A DNA stretch of 64,000 bases from Rhizobium sp. CCGE531. GTDB taxonomy: Bacteria > Pseudomonadota > Alphaproteobacteria > Rhizobiales > Rhizobiaceae. The notes beneath the pieces are model-generated. The model had not been told where the DNA came from and made no database searches. It was given only the letters and a program-made list of their open reading frames with translations. Both the position numbers and the translations under genes were made by a program. Positions 59,153 to 64,000 of this stretch are shown in pieces. Position 1 is the stretch's first letter, and every line of letters starts with the position of its first letter. The stretch lies in NCBI RefSeq assembly GCF_003627795.1, contig NZ_CP032684.1:1-64000 (forward strand). Direction: 5' to 3'.

Positions 59153-61156
59153 GTGACGTCTCATTTCCTGCTCGGCATCGATACGGGTGGAACCTACACC
59201 GATGCCGTTCTTTTCCATGAAACCGATGGCGTGGTCGCCAAGGCGAAATCGCTGACCACGCGGCATGATCTGGCCGTCGGCATTGCCGGCGCAGTCGATG
59301 CCGTCATCGCCAGGGCCGGCATTCCCGTTTCGGCGATCGGCCTCGTCTCGCTGTCGACCACGCTCGCCACCAATGCGCTGGTGGAGGGGCAGGGCGGCCG
59401 CGCCGGGCTGATCATGATCGGCTTCGGACCGGATGATCTCAAGCGCGACGGCCTTGCGGAAGCGCTCGGGTCCGATCCCGTGCTGTATCTCCCCGGCGGC
59501 CACAATGTTCACGGCAATGAAAATCCGCTCGATCTGGCGGCGCTGCGCGACGCGCTGCCGGAACTGGCAAAGTCGGTCTCCTCTTTCGCTGTCGCCGGCT
59601 ATTTTGCCGTGCGGAATCCGGCTCATGAAATCAGGGTGCGCGATTGCATCCGCGAGATCTCGCACCTGCCCGTTACCTGCAGTCATGAGCTTTCTTCGAA
59701 GCTGGGCGGTCCGCGCCGCGCCTTGACGACGCTGCTGAATGCCCGTCTCGTCTCGATGATCGATCGCCTCGTCGGCGCCTGCGAAGGGTTCCTGGCGACG
59801 CGCGGCATTGCCGCGCCCATGATGGTGGTGCGCGGCGACGGAGCCCTGATTTCGGCTGATGAAGCCAAACTCAGGCCGATCGAGACCATTCTGTCCGGCC
59901 CGGCGGCAAGCCTCGTCGGCGCGCGCTATCTCACCGGCCTCGACAATGCCGTCATCTCCGATATCGGCGGCACCACCACCGATGTCGCCGTCATGGAGGA
60001 TGGCCGGCCGCGGCTGGATGCCGATGGAGCCGTGGTCGGAGGCTATCGCACCATGGTCGAGGCCGTCGCCATGCGTACCTACGGCCTCGGCGGCGATTCC
60101 GAAGTGAAGATCAACGATCGCGGCCTTGTCGCCGCTTTCGAGCTCGGGCCACGCCGCCTGTTGCCGCTCAGCCTTGCCGCTCATATGCACGGCGATGCGG
60201 TGCTTGAAGTCCTGGAGCAGCAGTTGCGGGCGCCGCATCTTGCCCGCAATGCCGGCCGCTTTGCGCTCCGCACCGGCGTTCCGAATCATCTGGCAAGCGG
60301 TCTTACGGCGCCGGAGCAGGCGCTGTTCGACCGGATCGGCGCCGTTCCCGCACCGCTCGACAAGCTTTTGACGATGACATCGCAGAAGGCGACGCTGGAT
60401 CGGCTGGTGGCGCGCGGCCTCGTGCATCTGAGCGGCCTGACGCCCTCGGATGCCATGCATGTGCTCGGTCGGCAGGGCCAGTGGAATGCTGAGGCGGCCC
60501 GCCTCGGGCTGGCTCTGGCGATGCGGCTGAAGGATGGCTCCGGGCGCGTCATCGCCGCATCCGTCGAGGAACTGGCGCAGAAGATCGTCGATCGGCTCAC
60601 CCGTCAGTCCGCGGATGTCATTCTCGCCGCCTGCCTCGCCGAAGATGGCGTTGCCGATCTGAATCCGGCCAAATCCATCTCCATCGATCGCGCCCTTCGC
60701 CGCGTGCCGGGGATCGCCCGCTTCGCCATTTCGCTCGATCGGCCCTTGGTCGGGCTCGGCGCCTCTGCCCCGGTCTATTATCCCGCCATCGCGGAAATGC
60801 TGGCGAGCGAAAGCGCCATCCCTTCCGATTCGGATGTCGCCAATGCCGTCGGCGCCGTCGTCGGTCAGGTGCGCACCAGCGTTACCGTTTTCGTCACTAT
60901 GCCGGAAGACGGCATCTATGTGCTGAACGGAGCCGGTGAGAGCCTGCGCTTCACCGATGAGGACCGGAGTTTCGCCGATGCCCGCTCGCGTGCCGCCGAG
61001 GCCGCGATGGCGCAGGCAAGGCTCAATGGTGCCGTGGACCTCGTGTTGGCGATGGATGAGCAGGTGGATGCGCCTGAAGTCGAGGGCAATCGAAAACTGA
61101 TCGAGGCGCGGTTCATCGCGACGGCGAGCGGCCGCCCGCGAATCGCCACGAATTGA
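59153..61156 (+). CDS. Hydantoinase/oxoprolinase family protein (HyuA-like)
   Basis: 667-residue protein of the HyuA / N-methylhydantoinase A family, an ATP-dependent amidohydrolase with an actin-like fold. Phosphate-binding loops are visible in LLGIDTGGTYTDAVLF (residues 6-21) and ISDIGGTTTDVAVMEDG near residue 270, with a further GLGGDSEVKIND. The start is GTG at 59153. HyuA usually pairs with a HyuB subunit; no partner gene follows, since malate synthase is next. It may act alone or with a distant partner, and the substrate (hydantoin, oxoproline or acetone-type) is unknown. Confidence 0.88.
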   Translation: MTSHFLLGIDTGGTYTDAVLFHETDGVVAKAKSLTTRHDLAVGIAGAVDAVIARAGIPVSAIGLVSLSTTLATNALVEGQGGRAGLIMIGFGPDDLKRDGLAEALGSDPVLYLPGGHNVHGNENPLDLAALRDALPELAKSVSSFAVAGYFAVRNPAHEIRVRDCIREISHLPVTCSHELSSKLGGPRRALTTLLNARLVSMIDRLVGACEGFLATRGIAAPMMVVRGDGALISADEAKLRPIETILSGPAASLVGARYLTGLDNAVISDIGGTTTDVAVMEDGRPRLDADGAVVGGYRTMVEAVAMRTYGLGGDSEVKINDRGLVAAFELGPRRLLPLSLAAHMHGDAVLEVLEQQLRAPHLARNAGRFALRTGVPNHLASGLTAPEQALFDRIGAVPAPLDKLLTMTSQKATLDRLVARGLVHLSGLTPSDAMHVLGRQGQWNAEAARLGLALAMRLKDGSGRVIAASVEELAQKIVDRLTRQSADVILAACLAEDGVADLNPAKSISIDRALRRVPGIARFAISLDRPLVGLGASAPVYYPAIAEMLASESAIPSDSDVANAVGAVVGQVRTSVTVFVTMPEDGIYVLNGAGESLRFTDEDRSFADARSRAAEAAMAQARLNGAVDLVLAMDEQVDAPEVEGNRKLIEARFIATASGRPRIATN

Positions 61157-61274
61157 TTTTTTCCCAGAGCGCATAAATCTTTCGAACTATTGCCAAATTG
61201 ACGGAAGCGAAACCATCGGCAAAGTGGCAGCATGTGAAAAATGAGCCAAAAGATGGCCTTGAGGAGTATTTGGC

Positions 61275-63443
61275 ATGAGCCGCATTGAGACGAACGGGCT
61301 TCAGATCGAATCGGTACTATATGATTTTCTCGTCAAGGAGGCTCTTCCGGGCTCAGGCGTGGACGCCGATGCCTTCTTCGCCGGCTTCTCCAAGATCGTC
61401 CACGATCTCGCGCCGAGGAACCGCGAGCTGCTCGCCAAGCGTGACCGCATGCAGGAAGCGCTCGACGACTGGTATCGCAAGAACGGCGCGCCTGTCGATC
61501 TCTCCGCCTACGAGGCTTTCCTTCGCGACATCGGCTACATCGTGCCCGAAGGCCCGGCCTTTACGATTTCGACCGCCAATGTCGACCCGGAAATATCAGA
61601 AATCGCCGGCCCGCAGCTCGTCGTTCCCGTCATGAATGCCCGCTATGCCCTGAATGCCGCCAACGCGCGCTGGGGATCGTTGTATGACGCCCTCTACGGC
61701 ACCGACGCCATTCCCGAGACCGATGGCGCCGAGAAGGGCAGGACCTATAACCCCAAGCGCGGCGAGAAGGTCATCGCCTGGGTCCGCGATTTCCTCGATT
61801 CCGCCGTGCCGCTGGCCGGCGCAAGCTGGAAGGACGTCAGCGGCCTTGCTGTAAAGGATGGCGCGCTGGCGATCACGACGAAGGGCGGCGCCGCAAAATT
61901 GGCTGATGGCAGCCATTTCGCCGGTTATCTCGGCGATGCGGCCAATCCCTCGCATATCCTCTTGAAGCAGAACGGCATCCATATCGAAGTCGTCGTCGAT
62001 GCCGGCACCGATATCGGCAAGGTCGACCCGGCAAACATTTCCGATGTCCGCCTGGAATCGGCGATCACGACGATCATGGACTGCGAGGATTCGATCGCGG
62101 CCGTCGATGCCGAGGACAAGGCCGAGGTCTACCGCAACTGGCTCGGCCTGATGACGGGCGATCTGACCGAGGAAGTCGCCAAGGGCGGCAAGACCTTCAC
62201 GCGCCGGCTCAACCCGGATGTCACCTATACGGCGCCGGATGGCAGCAGCTTCGATCTGCATTGCCGCTCGCTGATGCTGGTGCGCAATGTCGGTCACCTG
62301 ATGACCAATCCGGCGATTCTCGACCGTGACGGCAACGAGGTGCCGGAAGGCATCATGGATGCCACTATTACCGGCCTGATCGCGCTCTACGACATCGGTC
62401 CGAACGGCCGCCGCAAGAATTCACGCGCCGGCTCCATGTATGTCGTGAAGCCGAAGATGCATGGCCCCGAGGAAGTCGCCTTCGCGGTCGATATCTTTTC
62501 GCGCGTCGAGGACCTGCTTGGGATGCCCAGTAATACCATCAAGATGGGCATCATGGATGAGGAGCGCCGCACGACGGTCAACCTCAAGGAAGCGATCCGT
62601 GCCGCCCGCGAGCGCGTCGTCTTCATCAATACCGGCTTCCTCGATCGCACCGGCGATGAAATCCATACTTCGATGGAAGCAGGCCCGATGATCCGCAAGG
62701 GCGACATGAAGCAGGCGGCTTGGATCGGGGCTTACGAGAACTGGAACGTCGATATCGGCCTGGAATGCGGCCTCTCCGGCCATGCCCAGATCGGCAAGGG
62801 CATGTGGGCGATGCCGGACCTGATGGCGGCCATGCTCGAGCAGAAGATCGCGCATCCGAAGGCGGGCGCGAACACCGCCTGGGTGCCATCTCCGACGGCG
62901 GCGACGCTGCACGCCACCCATTATCATCGCGTCAATGTCGCTGAAGTCCAGCAGGGCCTGAAGAGCCGCGGCCGCGCCAAGCTTTCCGACATCCTCTCCG
63001 TGCCGGTTGCCTCGCGGCCGAACTGGACGCCGGAGGAAATCCAGCGCGAGATCGACAACAATTCTCAAGGGATCCTCGGCTATGTCGTGCGCTGGGTCGA
63101 TCAGGGCGTCGGCTGCTCCAAGGTGCCCGACATCAACAATATCGGCCTCATGGAAGACCGCGCCACCCTGCGCATCTCGGCGCAGCACATGGCCAACTGG
63201 CTGCACCACAAGGTCATCAGCGAAGAGCAGATCGTCGAAACGATGAAGCGCATGGCTGCCGTGGTCGATCAGCAGAATGCCGGTGATCCGCTCTACAGGC
63301 CGATGGCCGGCAATTTCGACGGTTCGATCGCCTTCCAGGCGGCCCTCGATCTCGTCCTCAAGGGCAGAGAGCAGCCGAACGGCTACACCGAGCCCGTCCT
63401 GCACCGCCGCCGCATCGAGCTGAAGGCGAAGCAGGTGGGGTGA
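61275..63443 (+). CDS. glcB: Malate synthase G
   Basis: Condenses glyoxylate and acetyl-CoA to malate, completing the glyoxylate bypass or glycolate use. The 722-residue single-subunit form (type G) has the catalytic region [18 protein letters not shown], the catalytic arginine in the [14 protein letters not shown] region, and [20 protein letters not shown]. Length matches the family. The ATG at 61275 follows a TTGAGGAG ribosome-binding site. No isocitrate lyase gene is in the window. Confidence 0.97.
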   Translation: MSRIETNGLQIESVLYDFLVKEALPGSGVDADAFFAGFSKIVHDLAPRNRELLAKRDRMQEALDDWYRKNGAPVDLSAYEAFLRDIGYIVPEGPAFTISTANVDPEISEIAGPQLVVPVMNARYALNAANARWGSLYDALYGTDAIPETDGAEKGRTYNPKRGEKVIAWVRDFLDSAVPLAGASWKDVSGLAVKDGALAITTKGGAAKLADGSHFAGYLGDAANPSHILLKQNGIHIEVVVDAGTDIGKVDPANISDVRLESAITTIMDCEDSIAAVDAEDKAEVYRNWLGLMTGDLTEEVAKGGKTFTRRLNPDVTYTAPDGSSFDLHCRSLMLVRNVGHLMTNPAILDRDGNEVPEGIMDATITGLIALYDIGPNGRRKNSRAGSMYVVKPKMHGPEEVAFAVDIFSRVEDLLGMPSNTIKMGIMDEERRTTVNLKEAIRAARERVVFINTGFLDRTGDEIHTSMEAGPMIRKGDMKQAAWIGAYENWNVDIGLECGLSGHAQIGKGMWAMPDLMAAMLEQKIAHPKAGANTAWVPSPTAATLHATHYHRVNVAEVQQGLKSRGRAKLSDILSVPVASRPNWTPEEIQREIDNNSQGILGYVVRWVDQGVGCSKVPDINNIGLMEDRATLRISAQHMANWLHHKVISEEQIVETMKRMAAVVDQQNAGDPLYRPMAGNFDGSIAFQAALDLVLKGREQPNGYTEPVLHRRRIELKAKQVG

Positions 63444-63460
63444 ACCATTCTGTCCATCGG

Positions 63461-63533
63461 AGGCCGCCTCGATCCTTCGAGGCCTTGTCGCCTGCGCTGG
63501 CGCTTCGACGGCAAGGCGCCTCAGGATGAGGTG
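63461..63533. repeat. Palindromic intergenic repeat, family B, partial copy 3
   Basis: Inverted relative to copies 1 and 2: GGCCGCCTCGATCCTTCGAGG then GCGCCTCAGGATGAGG. The half carrying CCTCACCATGAGGGCT is missing; it would have lain to the right, where a second IS110 element begins. Confidence 0.7.
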
Positions 63534-63566
63534 GAAAGAGCTCTGCGGCTAGAGTATCCGTGTTGG

Positions 63567-64000
63567 TCAAGTAGGGGTTGCCGTCCATTCTCGGCCGTCC
63601 CTGAGCAATGCGTTTGCGAGCACGATGAGCTTTCGCATGATGGCTGTGATGGCAACCTTCGGTGCTTTTCCGGCAGCTTTGAGCTGGTCGTATTTTGCCT
63701 TGAGGTCGGGATTGAAGCGCATAGCGACAAGCGCCGGCATGTAGAGTGCCTGTCGCAGCTTTGCCCGGCCGCCGCGGATGAAGGCACGGCCGGTCCATGT
63801 CCCGGACTGCCGTGCGACGGGAGCCAGGCCAGCAAGCGAGGCTGCTTGGCCGTGGGCGAGCGTGCCGAGTTCGGGCATGTCGATGAGAAGCGCGAAGGCG
63901 GTGGTTGCTGAGATGCCGGGGATCGAAATGAGGCTTTCGAAGCGTCTTGCGAGGACGAGATTGTCCTTGATGAGCATCATGATCTCCCTTTCGATCGCGG
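63567..64000 (-). CDS. IS110-family transposase, 3' part (continues beyond the window)
   Basis: The frame is open to the end of the window, so only the C-terminal part of about 144 residues is seen; the N-terminal DEDD domain lies outside. It carries the Transposase_20 signature (SIPGISATTAFALLIDMPEL, then LAPVARQSGTWTGRAFIRGG with the catalytic serine in RQSG). It is similar to, but distinct from, the transposase at 47454. The element's 3' end is probably within 30 bases left of the stop codon, next to a truncated family B repeat. Confidence 0.88.
   Translation of the reverse strand, partial: AIEREIMMLIKDNLVLARRFESLISIPGISATTAFALLIDMPELGTLAHGQAASLAGLAPVARQSGTWTGRAFIRGGRAKLRQALYMPALVAMRFNPDLKAKYDQLKAAGKAPKVAITAIMRKLIVLANALLRDGREWTATPT

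Noticed and set aside
59126..61174. 682-codon open frame on the minus strand opposite the hydantoinase gene
   Set aside because: Antisense shadow; the plus-strand frame has clear actin-like phosphate loops.

Overview
The window looks like the replication-origin-proximal part of the main chromosome of a Rhizobium-type alphaproteobacterium (Rhizobiaceae). The evidence is the gene order ppsR-maf-aroE-coaE-dnaQ-secB-fxsA-timA-mltA-smr-xre-gyrB, the linked hprK-manX-ptsH-chvG-chvI-pckA block, trpFBA-accD-folC, addB-addA-trxA, high GC with many GCC/GGC/ATC codons, and several families of rhizobial intergenic palindromes. No plasmid, prophage, CRISPR array, rRNA or tRNA gene was seen.

Layout. Bases 1-400 are a gene-free AT-rich stretch with a cluster of DnaA-box-like 9-mers and are the best candidate for oriC. 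From 0.4 to 10.8 kb a mostly co-directional housekeeping series runs away from it (aroE, coaE, dnaQ, gyrB and neighbours, with secB and fxsA reversed). From 10.8 to 21.2 kb there are accessory metabolism and stress genes: nitroreductase, glutathionyl-hydroquinone reductase, a PLP decarboxylase, an FAH-family hydrolase, a PHA depolymerase, a YgjP-type metallopeptidase, and an HxlR regulator divergent from an SDR and a quinone-oxidoreductase-like gene. From 21.3 to 26.5 kb lies trpF-trpB-trpA-accD-folC. From 26.7 to 38.8 kb a long minus-strand series holds trxA, addA, addB, a MurU-like nucleotidyltransferase, a TsaE-AmgK fusion and a DivL-type pseudo-histidine kinase. From 39.1 to 46.6 kb come ahcY, the PTS regulatory genes, chvG/chvI and pckA. 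From 46.8 to 49.3 kb are arfB, a complete IS110-family element and alkB. From 49.3 to 56.1 kb are coaA and the his cluster (hisE-F-A-H, DUF2628, hisB), divergent from hslVU. The remainder carries a DUF1402 protein, a cytochrome P450, an orphan hydantoinase A, malate synthase G and the 3' part of a second IS110 element that runs off the window.

How the genes fit together. Three themes stand out. (1) Cell-cycle and envelope: oriC, gyrB, divL, and the AmgK/MurU pair for recycling N-acetylmuramic acid. (2) Carbon and envelope-stress control: HPr, EIIA-Man and a short HPr kinase beside the ChvG/ChvI system, with pckA divergent from chvI. (3) Amino-acid biosynthesis (aro, trp, his, ahcY).

The most interesting signal is in the complete IS110 element (about 47437-48570). 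Its non-coding leader can fold into two loops, and these carry four short segments matching, in the expected strand sense, the two target flanks and the two element ends around a CT core. This looks like a readable bridge RNA programmed for an abundant intergenic palindromic repeat, into which the element is indeed inserted.
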